The notes under the pieces were generated by a model. The model did not search any database. It saw nothing but the letters and a program-made list of their open reading frames with translations, and was not told where the DNA came from. This document shows positions 23,241 through 35,589 of a stretch of 64,000 bases of DNA, piece by piece (the first letter of the stretch is position 1; every line of letters starts with the position of its first letter). The DNA comes from Phoronis australis (taxonomy: Eukaryota; Phoronida; Phoronidae): contig NMRA01000241.1 in the NCBI GenBank assembly GCA_002633005.1, positions 56,006 to 120,005 on the forward strand, given 5' to 3'. Made by a program: the position numbers and the translations under genes.

Positions 23241-23500
23241 CCCAAGACAACAACCGTGAAGGCTTTGGCCCGACAAGAATCGAAAATTACATCGAGGAAA
23301 CTGTTCCTCGCTACAGCGACCCGCAATTTAAGTCGCAGTTTCGGATGAGTCGGTCAACTTTTGAGGTTATAGTTTTCGTGTTGCAGAACAATAATGAGTT
23401 CATATGTTGCAGACGTGAAGCCTTCGCAGGACGCCATCTTGGAAATCTAAGCGAACATGCTCTCAAGGTTGTTCGCGAGCGCTCGCGAGCGCTAACATGA
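23241..23500 (+). pseudogene. HARBI1-like transposase N-terminal fragment
   Basis: After an AATATCGGCAG acceptor the frame reads GPTRIENYIEETVPRYSD, then PQFKSQFRMSRSTFEVIV. This is the N-terminal block typical of Harbinger transposases and HARBI1 nucleases (Y-E-x-VP-x-Y-x-D-x-x-F-x-S-x-FRMS-x-x-TF-E). The frame runs on to ACATGA at 23500 across sequence that is already the right subterminal repeat. No DDE catalytic region is present. It is a truncated relic carried by the mini-element. Confidence 0.7.
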
Positions 23501-23879
23501 ACACAGCTGTTCAGGACGAGGGCACTCAAATTGCTCGCGGGCGCTCACTCTGTTGAACACGCTTCAGGGCTATCACATTGTCAGGCACGTCAGTCACTCT
23601 CTCTTCCTCCATCACTACAAACTTCTCCAGCTGGTGGTGAGATGATAGGTTTGGTGATTCTGTGGTCTGAATGTTAATATTCAACTGTCATCCCCATTTC
23701 TGAGGTGAAGTTCTAGAGGGCATGCCATGTAATGTATGACACTAACATTAGCTTACCAATTATACCTCTGTTCCAACCAGCATTCCACAATTTTATAATC
23801 ATACCTGTTGGAACAGCAGTTTGTAAAAGCGGTTGCATTTGTATAATTTATGTGTTGGTGCATTAGACTGTCATCCCGG

Positions 23880-24330
23880 TCTGTCTACCCTCTGCTGCTG
23901 TATCTGTAAAACCCCCTAATGATTTTTGTTAAATTGTGCAGACATGCTTTGGATGGAACGAGACCATCTGCGCCATCTTGTGGCAATTTAATGATAGTCT
24001 AACATGCTCTTTGATAGATTTTCATGAAATCTGGGATGCATCCAACTACTGTGACAATGGCACCACCTAGTGGCATTTTTGTTTTATGCTTGTGCCATAA
24101 TATCTGTGAAGTTTCTTAATAGATTTTTGTGAAATTAAGTATTAAATTTTCTGATTGATGAGTGTACGCTTGGCATTAATTTTGGGACAAATCTGATTGC
24201 TATGATGTCCCCCTAGTGGCAATTTAGGTTTTCTTTGCGGATGTCTCTATATTTACCAAGTTCTTTGATGGATGTTCACAAAATTTAGCAAATAAGTTTC
24301 TATCAATGATTTGAGTCAGAAATTTTGCTA
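23880..24330 (+). repeat. Modular repeat, second locus
   Basis: This holds the same phrases as 16560-17110: CCCCCTAGTGGCAATTT, GATTTTCATGAAATCTGGG, and TGTATCTGTAAAACCCCCTA. Modules are spaced about 130-170 bases. Confidence 0.6.
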
Positions 24331-27120
24331 TTTTCTCTAGGTCCTGGAAATGTGTCCGGAAGTGTCAAAATCTATCAGGGCATCTTGAAAATCAGCCAGA
24401 AAAAATGTCATTGGAGGATTAGTGATACATGATTCCATAACCGGAAGTTCAAATTTTCCAAAAATTCAGACCGAACACGCCTTGTTCCCACTAGCTTTGG
24501 TGGTGCGTCGGTGACTTGGACAGTACTAGTGGAAACACAAGTGTCATTGACGCAACATAAAGCTTTCATCCATGAAATTATTTTTAAATGGAGTTTTATA
24601 CTCCAAAATCAAACTCGTGTTTCATTCCATATCAAAGAAAACATAAATATCATCCCCCCGTCAGGGAAAATGTGTGGCGACGTCAGAGGGTAGGCACCGG
24701 GATAGTATCTGGCCCTCCTCCTTCCAGTATTGCACGCAATGTAAATTTGGAGATGCAACCAAGTCCGTGCTGGTTACACACTCTTTGATCTTTTCCCCTG
24801 ATACGAGTTTTTGCTGCATCTCCGTATTGCCATCCTCGCTCTATGAGGCGAGGATGAATAGTTTATACAAATTTTGTTGAATGGTTCGCCAACAGCTGAT
24901 TTGGGGTTTTGCGACTCATTTCAAAATCTTGGTCCATTACCCACTCTCTCATTACCAACACACCATCATTGTATCTTAATCTAGAATGTGACATAAATAG
25001 GCCAAATATCTTCCCCCACCCCACATTTTCAGAAAAATGGGCACTGGAGATAACAATAATGGTCCAGAGATGTGCACAAATTGCTTATAGTGCAAATAAA
25101 AGTCTGTACATCAATAAAACACCCATTGACAATGTATGATTGCTCAGCATTGGAAAACCTGAGGTGAAAAGAAGTCCATACAGACGTGTTTGAAACAACA
25201 TGCAGAGACACTCTGAATAAAAAATTGTGACTTTCATACAAATGATATCAACACCGACTAAGTCAAGAAATATAACCTAGGGGTAAATTTTTCAGCTGCA
25301 ATGTCCTGTCTTCTCATGAAGTAGACAGGAATTTTTTTGGTTTGTGAGTCGAATTTTTAATCATACATGACTCTATAGCCAAGCCTATGTTTTCCTTTAG
25401 TCTCATTTCTTGTGCATGTGGCTTTTGTATGGTCAATATTCTCGCAATGTCAGTCAAAATTCCACGTTCTGAAGTTAATATAGCCAACCGGAAATCTTGC
25501 AGAAAGTGCACAACATCGAGTTCACCGTTTGATCCAACATTTTGAATATATAATTAGCTAGAGTAAACCAACCAATGCACCGTAAGTGTATGGAAGAATA
25601 TGGCCAGTTAAAACCAGTATTTCTAGAAATATATCCACTGGATTGTCAAGAGGTTGTAATTATGCCAATCCAAACTCATTCTTCATTTTAGATCTAAATT
25701 CATGAACTCAGTTTGCCAATGTTGAAATCTCCCTTCCATCTTATTGATGGTATTAAACTGTAGGTGGCGCTGAACACGGTCCATCAAGTAGTCAATGACA
25801 GCCTAAATAATGTCACTGCAACCAAGAAATGGCTGCTAGTATTCAATTGCAGTTTACTTGTAAAAATATAAAAAAGCCCGAAGCTTAATTCTTTGCAACA
25901 TCTTAAGTGTGCGAGCATGTCAATGCTTTTTATTGCTCTTAGTAAACATGACTCTGTGTTTGGTTTTAAAGCTATGGCAATCAGTGGGAATAATGCTTAT
26001 GTATTTAGACAAACTATGACAAACAGCTCACTTATTTATTCACTCTGCAATGCTGCCGAGGCTTGCCGTAACTTGTCGCCACATCACTTAGCCACGGTCT
26101 TGTGTTCTTTTTGATGATTTACCTACAAGAGATGAGGCAAAAGACATTCCACCTAGTTTTAGCTAGTCTCTGGATTTTCTTTTTTTGAAAAGGCAAGCAA
26201 CTAAAAAATTCCACATCACCAACTTGGTTTTCAAACAAAGCAGGCCAGAACCAACTATTCTTATTTTGACCTAACAAGGTGAATTTTTGCTTCTCTCAGT
26301 CCCAAGATTGTGTGTTCAGAACTTTCTGTTATCTGCAACCCAATAGGATGTCAAGTCAAAATGAGAGATTGCAGACTATTTTAAGTGGCTGTCGAAAGAA
26401 AATAAGGCAAACTGTTAATGTGTGCTTTTGTAAATAAGTATTGAATTGGCACTGCTATTTAACTATGTGCATGGTTTAGGCATATGTCAAAATCTCACCC
26501 ATTTCAGACAAAAATAACTACTATACAATTACTAAATAATTGCTATATAATTACTAAATATCTTCTGTATAATTACTAAATATGTACTGTATAATTACTG
26601 TACAATTACTCTTTTCACATTTTTCAAGGACTTCTACCATGGTCATACCCACAATTTGTCAAATGATTGTCTTCATGGTAGCTGCGCTACAAAACTTGAT
26701 CATGGAAAACCATTTTTTGGTGCTACACATGTTTCATGGTAAGAATGAGAAAACAGAATCTGCTTTGTCCGCCATAAAATGTCCTAAATTGGTGAAATTT
26801 TACCATTATCACGCAGTCTGTTTTGTCCTCTAGGTTGAGACCTCAACACTTCACCTGTGTACTGGTTGCCATCGTGTGGTACCTGAGATAACCAGTTAAA
26901 AAAACATCATTCCGGTTGTTCTATTTAAGTAATTATCAATGCTATTCACCAGAATTCCATGCCTATAGTTGATGAAAAATTAAAAATATCGACAGCTTAG
27001 TTTTTACGAAACGATTGGGGGTAGAACAGAAAATTCGTTGATGGTTCGTTTGATTATCTATCCTATAAATTTTTGGAATTCCTAGGGTAATCTATTTGTA
27101 CCTATACACAAAACGTAACG
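24331..27120. other. Intron-like DNA, no gene recognised
   Basis: Open frames at 24511-24880 overlap in three frames on the plus strand and lack domains. A tandem low-complexity patch of TATAATTACTAAATA units lies at 26516-26610. The rest shows nothing I can name. Confidence 0.45.
26516..26610 (+). repeat. AT-rich tandem repeat (about 20-bp unit)
   Basis: Five imperfect units of the form CTATATAATTACTAAATA. Confidence 0.8.
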
Positions 27121-27125
27121 AGAGT

Positions 27126-27191
27126 GGCATACATGAAGTAATACCCCACAAGACATTATAATGTCGAGTGGGATATCACTTCATGTACGCC
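27126..27191. repeat. 66-bp imperfect palindrome
   Basis: The outer arms GGCATACATGAAGTAATACC and its inverted partner (ending TCACTTCATGTACGCC) enclose an inner perfect palindrome GACATTATAATGTC. It lies just before the large inverted-repeat element at 27269. It could be a solo end, a tiny foldback or a hairpin-forming site. Confidence 0.7.
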
Positions 27192-27268
27192 AATCGAGGT
27201 ATGTTTGGTATTTATCCCATGCGCTTCGAATTCTTAGGTTTCTTTCATTTTTCCGCAGATTTTTAAAT

Positions 27269-28749
27269 ACCGTATTTGCCGTAATAACTGCCCAGGGCGT
27301 TTAGAAAAGTTCGTTTCAGGGGGGGCATATTATAACCCAAGCCCGTTGAAACCCGGTCTTCAAATCGGGTGAAATCGTAAGCTAAGATTCATCATATTTA
27401 CGCTCTGTGACGTATCTGTAACCTATGAAAGACTTTCTACAAAACCGTGGTGCATTGCTATCAAACATTGCTGCTAAAGTATGATCATTTTACACAAAAT
27501 TGTGCTGAAATCCCAGGGCGAAAACTCGCCGACTGCCTGCCTCGCAATCATCGATATGGCGACTTGAATGCTTGAATAGAAATACAGTTTCGAGTCGAGA
27601 AAATTACCTGAAATCCTTAAGTTTTTCAAGTAGCATCCCTAAGATTTTTAAGTTCCCGTGGAGTCCGGATCACGGCAGGTTAAGTACAAATCTGTGTTAC
27701 ATTATGCCATCTACATGTATGATCGCCAACATGAGAAAAATGTCTGGACGAACACATATGTTGTTGTCACGTGACGTTTGTTTTGAAGTTGTCTGCGTTT
27801 GTGAGTAAGCGAGCGCATGCGTGTCACCAGAGTTCATTTGCCAGAGCAGATACCGTCTTTTGGCCAGAGCCACTCAATCTAACAAGCCAGATGTGCATTG
27901 TCTCCTGTGCTAAAAATGTTTGACATTTGTTTCGGTAAAGCCATATTAGTCGCCATGTGGCTGAATGCGTACGATTAGTCGCCGTGTCGCTGGATGCGTA
28001 CGTGACTATCTGACAGTTATTTTTCGGTGTAAGGTTGTGTAAGCATTCACTGTCAGTGGTCATTTTATCGGATATTTGGCTTAAAAACACCAAGTATGAT
28101 CATGGTAATCAAACAATTCATCTTAAAAATAATGCAAACATTTCTTATAGTATTAGAAACTGTCGGAAATTAGTGCCAATATTCATTTCATGCCGATGCT
28201 GTGCTACCTGTTTCATGAATGGATAGTTCCCGACTAACGTCTTTGATGACAGGTTCATGTATGTAGCGCGCGCTTCCTGGCCACGTGCTTTTAACACTGG
28301 CCAAGCTTTTTATTAGTCTTTGATTCGCGGTTTTCATGTGTAGGCCTACAAAGAAATTTGGATTCCTGTTGAAAGCGGGAAATATCTACACAGCAATCCT
28401 GTAGACAAGTACACTACATCTGTTCCGAAAGGCCAGACCATTGGTCCTCGCAATATCAGCAGAACTTTTGTGTTCGTTTTGAGGTATGGCGGAAGTTTGA
28501 AGTGTATATTCACGGCTAAATACCGACGTAGCGGCGAGGCTCGCGGTCTACAAACTCTGCGCACAATGATTTTTTTCAGGACTGTCGGATATTATTGATA
28601 AATTGAAGAAGTTACTGTAGAATTTTAGGACTGTAGTTAAGGCATTTTTCGCATGTACACGTTCATGGACTGGGCGCTTATTCTAGCAAAGTCTGAAAAC
28701 GCATGGGGACGCTTATAGGGGCATGGGCGGTTATTATGGCGAATATGGT
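27269..28749. mobile_element. Large inverted-repeat element, copy 1
   Basis: The left end reads ACCGTATTTGCCGTAATAAC, then TGCCCAGGGCG; the right end inverted reads ACCATATTCGCCATAATAAC, then CGCCCATG. A second copy lies at 60081-61422 with similar ends and colinear interior (for example TAGCGCGCGCTTCCTGGCCACGTGCTTT in both). Frames in the interior are not conserved between copies, so it is probably non-autonomous or fully decayed. Copy 1 is flanked by TA on both sides; copy 2 is not, so the class is open. Confidence 0.75.
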
Positions 28750-29494
28750 ACTTCACTTAGCCTGTTCACCTGGCGGATCACATCTTATATGTATGTACTT
28801 CCGCATTACGTTGCAAGTTTTCTCTAGTAAAAGAATGTTTTAAATGCGACAATTTATTACTTGAAAAGAGATAACGAAGATGAAAACAACGCTAACTTTG
28901 CACTGAACTTTCAACATCTGAAAATAGTTAAATAACAATATTTGATACTGTAGTTACCAACAGAGGAATCGGCGCCTGAGTTGCAGAGGATATAATATTT
29001 AACAAATTGAAAACTGAGACACTGAGCTAGAGCTGTCATATAATTAACAGTCCTGTTCCAGATGTTACGATTGAGACCTGGTTGTATGTTGGGTGTTATT
29101 TACACTGCTATAGTTGTATTACTTAAACTATTTTCCAAAAGTTTGATGATATAACCGGTTAACGATGTAGAGTCGACATTGCACTACCTTTTGAACTTTC
29201 CATGTCAGAGGTCACTGTTGAAGTAGTGCGGGAGGTGAATACGGAAAACGTTACTACATGGCTGTATTTCCCTTGACAGATTCAACGCGTATGGAATAAA
29301 AATCCTTATGTACCACCATTCGGTGATTTTGATATCAAAATTACAGCAACTTTTGAATTTTACAAGCTGGCAGTGACTTTTTCCTTACACAAATTTGTAA
29401 TAGGCGTGTGTGGGGGGAAGAGAAGTTATTGTTGCTATTGATTCAAACTCAAATAAGTTCTCCTTAGTGCAAATATACTGAAACCAATTTCTGT

Positions 29495-29818
29495 TTGCCT
29501 GACAGAAAATATGGTTGCATACTCATTATTAGACAGAGTCACAACCACCGACTCTCTCACGTCTATTTTATTGAGCATATGTGTTTTTTATGCAATGAAA
29601 CATTGAGGTGCAGTCACTGCAATATTGAAGATGAATCAAATTTGGGATGCTGGCAAAAGCAAAGCCTGTGGCTGAAACTTTTCAAAATGGATAAAAGATT
29701 ACAGATGTCAGGGCCATTGATGTCACAAATATGGAGCCGAATGCCGACTCCATTCTCGTTGAAAAATCAAAAGAACTTCCCATCCCATGTTAAAAAAATA
29801 CAGTCTGGTTTAGAATAA
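29495..29818 (+). pseudogene. Unidentified 107-codon open frame with Cys motifs
   Basis: The frame contains MCFLCNETLRCSHCNIEDES, a Cys-x2-Cys-x5-Cys-x2-Cys pattern, then SLWLKLFKMDKRLQMSGPLM and a basic tail. There is no splice evidence and no relation to a family I recognise. It may be a transposon-protein remnant. It is not the PKC C1 domain despite the 'CSHC' string; the surrounding residues do not fit. Confidence 0.25.
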
Positions 29819-29994
29819 CTTGACTCCTACACTCCTAATCGAATTGGCAGTGACTTGCATTTGGACATTTTCTCCTGAACTGAAAACGTCCCCTTCTTAG
29901 AAGGCAAAGACACCTTTCCTTCAGTAGTGTGAGCCCTAAGCATGTCTGGTGCACCTCAGAAGGCACCAGGCCACCTGTCTATTGTTTTCTCAAG

Positions 29995-30352
29995 CAGGGC
30001 TCAACACTAACGGTTGCCCGATTGCCCGTGTACATGTAGATTTTGCGTCGGGCAAGTGGAATTTGAAAAGTACTTGCCCGATGGGCAAGTTAAAAGGCTA
30101 GCCGCATAGGCAAGTAGATCCTAAGATTGTCTGCTCGACATTTGCTCCAAAGTAACGAACCCCGACACAAGCCTAAAAACCGTCGAAAAAGCCCGTGGCC
30201 ATCAAAGATCGAAACTTTCGTCTTCGAATGAGCACCGAAAGGAAAATAGAACGAGTGTGTTGTACTAATGGGGCAAGTGAATTCGTTGTTCGGGCAAGTA
30301 AAAATTTCAACTACTTGCCCGAAGTGGCTTAAAAAGTTAATGTTGAGCCCTG
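29995..30352. mobile_element. hAT-like MITE, 358 bp, TCAAG target duplication
   Basis: The ends are CAGGGCTCAACACTAACG on the left and, inverted, CAGGGCTCAACATTAACT on the right. The flanks are identical TCAAG pentamers (29990-29994 and 30353-30357). The interior has repeated CGGGCAAGT motifs clustered near both ends in direct and inverted order. The CAGGG terminus is common in hAT elements; a 5-bp duplication is known for some hAT groups in invertebrates, while the usual size is 8. There is no coding capacity. Confidence 0.85.
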
Positions 30353-30357
30353 TCAAG

Positions 30358-33300
30358 TGAGAGATGTTTCAACCAATTTGACTAAAACTTTAGAAAGTCT
30401 AGCTGGAGCCTTTGCCCTGTAAAATTGATGTCCGGCAAATTGCTCTGTTATGTTTGACATACATATCTCTTCAAGGACAAGGATAAAGTGCTACCATTTT
30501 ATACTGTCTCATAGGTCCTCAAAATATTAATGGCATAGTCATGTTTTTACTTAGACTATTATGATATTTTGGTTGTTATTTTTGATCTATAGTTAATAAT
30601 ATAATTCAATATCCATTTCCCCATAGAGAACAGTGGGGACAGCACAGTATCATTGCATAATTGACTTCCTAAGCCAACAATGCAATGATTTTATAGTTTC
30701 GATTTATTTTATATCATCTGTCTTGTTTGCACTGCATCATTAATGAGTGTGGACTGTATATAGTTAAGTTGGTGTGGCGTGCTTAACTAGGATCAATATA
30801 TAATTGATGAATGCTTGACTGATGAGTCTTATTAAAAAGCGCACATGCATTCACCGTTTTAGGTCGTTTAACTGAAAATTTTCCTGATTTTATACAGCAA
30901 GTGTGACAGTAAAATAGATTGTCCTATGGTCACCTAGCAACTGATGATTTGTGTATACCTGAAATCTCTTTGATTGCTGGTTGATTACCTGTGAGTTGTT
31001 TATTGTTACGGTATTACCAACTGTGGAAGTAGTTAGATCAATCTTCAATGTCTGTATTAATCTCTGTAGTACTAGGCTTTAAATGTCTGGAAATTTAGAT
31101 AAAGAGTTAGCAATTAAAACGTGATATGACAAGTTACACCAGTTGTTGTTCCACAAAGATTTCACCATGAGGCCCTTTCGTACTAACTTAACTCCGGTAT
31201 GAGCAGAGCGTCGATGTTAATTGAACCGTTCAGTACCAGCTTTGGTTGTTAACGGCATTGAAGTAAATGGTAGGTGACGCTGTCATCGTCGAAGTAATCA
31301 CAAGGTATCGCTGATGCATCCTGTATGCGCTAAGAATTTTATTAATGTGATTTTTATTAATGTCAATTTGATAACATATACGTGTGTTAATTGCCATAAA
31401 ACTTAATATTTCTAATTCAAATGTTGATTACCCCCAACTTTTGCCATTTTTTTGGTTTAAGCACCCACTGCATGGGTTATCGCCCATCCCCTGTCTCAGA
31501 GTTTCCCAATTTAAGCGCCCAAGGCGTTAACCTGCCAGTTTATGGTATATGTATATGTATATTTATATGCATGAAGATGAAGTCCCCTTTATGTGACTTG
31601 CACTCATTCTCACGTATGCTGAACACTGAGGTGAAAATGCACCTATTTGCCTGGAAACATCCTGCGGTCTTGCTTTTAGGTGGCAGGAGGCTGCTGTTTG
31701 TGAACAATTTTACACAAACTGGTTAGCTTGAATGAAGTGCTAAAACAGAGAGGGAGAGAACGATGTCATTACTTCTTGTGGCATCATTACAGCTGTTATT
31801 GACTTTTGCTTATACGTCATCGAACAACCATATCAAACTAAAGTAATCAATAAAAGTAAATGATTTAATGTAATTATTATATTTTCTGCCTATATATATC
31901 GTACAACTGTATATCATACTGATTCATTGAATGATTGATGGCAGTAGTGTCGTAAAAACCTTTACAATATTTCTGTGAGCCATGAGCTAAGCTTGATGAG
32001 GATATGGTAACTGATACACAGTTAGCCTTGCCTTGCCCACTGTATACTATGAAACTGAAGTGGTGGTGTCACCTTGCTGGTGATGTCAGTCTGTGACACC
32101 AGTCTCAAGCAGATACTGCAAGTCAATGTGCTTTCGCTGTTCAAAAAGTTGACTTTGAATGTTCTATTAGTGTGGATATTGCTGGTGTTTTGTACCACTG
32201 TGCTCTCTGCCAAGATTTGAAAAGAAAGTTAATTGTAAGCAAATTAGCTCAAATAAATATTATTTTTCTGAATCATGTCTTTCATTTAAGGATGTTTAGT
32301 CTGGTGATGGACATTACTAGAAACAAATTGCTGGTTTAGTCAAGTTGTTCATTTCTTAGTCGTCAGTAAGACCAAGAATGATTTCCAGTGGTTAGTCCTT
32401 TACATCTGTGTTAGTTTCATAAAACTACAATCCACAAGTGTTGGATTTAGGTGTTTTGCAACAACTTGCACTTTCTAGTATTGGCATTAGAATAAGGACA
32501 GGAGACAGTAACAGAAAAGCTCTGGTTAAAATATCAGTATCAATAAACAAGAATCCAAATCCCTACCTGTTGATAAATAGCTAGCTTAGGTTGCGGTTGT
32601 CTCGAGACACCTGTGCAATGATTATCCTTGAAAATTAACTTGCCACAATCATTGCTTCAAACGATGGCCCAGTTTCCCATTTCGTTGGTGTTGTCTACAT
32701 TTAAATCCCCAGGTTTTCCAGGCGGTTAGATTGACGTCTGCCCAGTTGTTACATATTTCCCGGCTCAGGTAACGTTATCTGTTATTCAGGTTACAGTATT
32801 TGTTATCAGTTTAATGTCTGTATCGTTTTCCATGAAGTGCATCAATGCAAATTACATGCTATGTTGATTTTTCGGAAAAATAACACAAAGTAACTACTAC
32901 CTCTGTTCTAATGGCAGTGGAAAATCAATGCAAACCTTTTGTAATAGAAACGTTCTTCACTTTTTAGTTGTATGTGGGATGGAAAGATGTGAGCTTTAAA
33001 GACATTTGCTTTCAATTATAAAAACGCAAATTGGTTGTCGTATTGTAAAACTACATTTGTATAGAAGACAATGTGGTAAATGGAAATTTTGATTTTGTCG
33101 AATTATTCAACGTTTTCAATTGAATCCAAAGAAAACTTCATTTTACTGTGTAAGCATGGTTTGTTTTTTATCCAGTAAAACCTGACAAAATTCTAGGTAT
33201 TGTTAATAATTTACTTTGCCTTTGAAAAACAAAAGAATAAACAATTTTCCTTGTTTGAATTGAAGACACTTGACCTCTATGTAACAGATGGACACTTTAC

Positions 33301-34157
33301 TGACTAAATCTTGTTTTCACATCTTCTGAATCTTTATTTTGTTGGTAAATTTGACAGTTGAAAGTTTGCTTGTTGGTGGTATTGTGCGCTAAAAATGTGA
33401 AGCCTTGTCATATCCACAAGCCTGTCAATCTCACGACCTGTGGTGTTAAAATTCTTGTCTTAATTAAGGCATTCAGTTAAATTTCTTATATTGCTTTACA
33501 TCTTTTCTCTATGTCTAATGCACTGGTATTTAGTAGGTGAAATGTTAAATGAGTATCATTTTGAATAAATCATCCAGCAAAATATTTTACTCCATTGTTG
33601 TGAGTGTCAGATTGTTTTCATGTGAATCTGTTATTTATTTGGATTATACATCTGATACAAGACATTAATAGGTAACCACATGACAGCTGTTATAGAAGGG
33701 AGTGACCTTTCAGTCAAAGTACATTACAGGCATGTTATTCAGTTGTCAAGTAGGACAGGCTCCAGCTTTTGACCTGAGCAAGCTCATTGGTCATAGTGCC
33801 AGGAGATGGCCTCCTGGATGATGTGCCAGGAGATGGCCCTATGGGTGATGTGCAAGGAAGTAATGCCAGGAGATGACTCCTGATCAGTGTGATTGGCCAT
33901 AACATGCTTTGCACTTTAACAGAAGATGGCCCCTTTGAGCAGTGTACACAGCCAACTGGGCAAAATTTGGATGCTTTGTACCGTAATCACCCAGGTCAGC
34001 GCCCATACTTGGCTTACTACCCAGCCTCAATTTATATGACTAAAACTTCCATAAGTGCATTTGTCTTAGTGAATGCCTTTCTTAGCATCAGAATTTTAGC
34101 TTTCTGAAAGTACACAGCTTGCTTACCTTAAGCGGCATTTACACAAGAGACAGCTGA
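30358..34157. other. Intron-like DNA with one weak exon candidate
   Basis: Mostly featureless. A copy of the TTAAGCGCCC module lies at about 31430-31535. A weak minus-strand exon candidate spans about 32077-32210 (TTGGCAG acceptor, AGCAAG|GTGACA donor, peptide with NTSNIHTNRTF); I could not link it to other exons. A short tandem repeat is listed separately. Confidence 0.4.
33797..33885 (+). repeat. Imperfect tandem repeat (TGCCAGGAGATGGC)
   Basis: TGCCAGGAGATG occurs at 33797, 33823 and 33864 with similar spacers. Confidence 0.8.
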
Positions 34158-34162
34158 CCCAC

Positions 34163-35584
34163 CAGGGCTCGACGCTATGAAAATCGCCAGGTCGCATTTT
34201 GCGACCAAGCCAAAATCCTAGGTCGCATTTTCAAAATCCAGCTCGCATTCATAAATTCCAGGTCGCGAAAAGTTCCCGCCATTTTTACGGACCAAAATTG
34301 GCTTTAACGTCATCAGAAAATGCCTAGATTATGCTCTTGCGACGTTAAATACTAACAAATTTCATGTCGCAAAACTGAGTTCTTACAAGCATATCATGCA
34401 TGCACCGCGTTACCATTCTTCACTGGCGCCTTCCAGTGAAAGACCCTGGAGCGCAAGGCAGTTGCCGACGTGAAAGTTAAAACAGTGCTCTCTAACCAAC
34501 ACATGCATTCGATTAGCTAAGTGTGCGACGTGAAAAAGAAGAAAATACTTGTTGAAAAAGTATCCGCGACTTTTCTAGGACTGACTTGCTATATGACTGC
34601 CATCAAAGTCATTAAAGATCCAAAGATTGATAACTCTGAGTGCGAATTCCTTCCATTTGTTCGTAGGCCAAACTTTTTGACTTGACGTTTGAAAAAACAT
34701 CCTGTCGGAAGAAATTCGTGAAACGTTGCCCTACTCGCTGTGTGACATATTGATACGCGGAAACAATTCACTGCAAATTTCACAGCAAAAAATGTGGGAC
34801 TTATGCTGTTTACCGGTACGTAGTCAATTAGTTTTCCATGAAATAAAAAGCCTCGAAATGATTTCCGACGGTGCGGGTTTCTACTATTCTGCCGAAAGCG
34901 CGTAAAGGCATACCCGTTGTTTGGCGATTAATTCGGATGTCATGTTCACATTTGCTGTCTTTCGCAATAAAAAAACGAGACGCATTTTTCGAAGTCACGA
35001 CGATCGTCTGCCGGGACCGCTTTCCGGCGCTAACAGTGGAACCGATCAGTGCCGCAGTGCCATCAGGCATATTGCCGTTGGTGTTGCGGTTATTTGATAT
35101 TAAGGACACCATACATGAAAAATAAATGTTTTTCCACCACTAACCTTGGTAATTTCGTCGTTTAAGAATTAGTAGAAAAAACGTATTATCACGTATTATT
35201 CCGAGGTCAGAAACTTTCTCCAACACATCCGGAAATTTGCAAAAGGCCGAAAGTATTGGTCAGTAAAATGCGTCAGACCAATTCTGCATTCCCTTGTTCA
35301 TGCGACTGCGACATGTTTACAAGTCATCGGGACCGCTTTTCTCAATGAATGTTCCTTTGAACTTGATTTGGCAACAACCAAATAGCGGTCGGAATCACCC
35401 GAGTTGCTCAACATTTCCCAGGTACTTACTGTATCTAGTGCCGCGAAGTTTAAAAACTCAGCTCGCATATGTTGGAAATTCCAGGTCGCATTTTGCGACT
35501 TAATGCGAGCTGGCCAAAATCTCAGCTCGCATTTCCAAATTTCAGGTTGCAAATGCAACCTGCAGCTCGTTATGTCGAGCCCTG
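34163..35584. mobile_element. hAT-like element, 1422 bp, CCCAC target duplication
   Basis: The ends are CAGGGCTCGAC on both sides, inverted. The flanks are identical CCCAC pentamers (34158-34162 and 35585-35589). Both subterminal regions carry iterated AGGTCGCATTTT and AGCTCGCATTT motifs, about four per side, some inverted. The interior has open frames on both strands (about 34828-35125) with no recognised transposase signature. A deleted copy lies at 48874-49418. The terminus and duplication size match the element at 29995-30352, so both likely use related transposases. Confidence 0.85.
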
Positions 35585-35589
35585 CCCAC

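Larger units (their letters stand above)
23021..23564 (+). mobile_element. Harbinger-like non-autonomous transposon (544 bp)
   Basis: The ends are perfect 28-bp inverted repeats starting AAGCGTGTTCAACAGAGTGA. They are flanked by identical CAG triplets (23018-23020 and 23565-23567), a 3-bp target duplication as used by PIF/Harbinger elements, whose vertebrate members favour CWG. A second inverted motif (TCCTGAACAGCTGTG) lies inside each end. Internally there are two pieces of a HARBI1-like gene (see next entries), then the right end, so the catalytic DDE part has been deleted. Confidence 0.9.

Noticed and set aside
29580-29660. 'CSHC' string considered as PKC exon 1 (C1A domain)
   Set aside because: Flanking residues (LCNETLR before, NIEDES after) do not match the C1 pattern FCxHCxDFIW, and no donor after a Trp codon follows.
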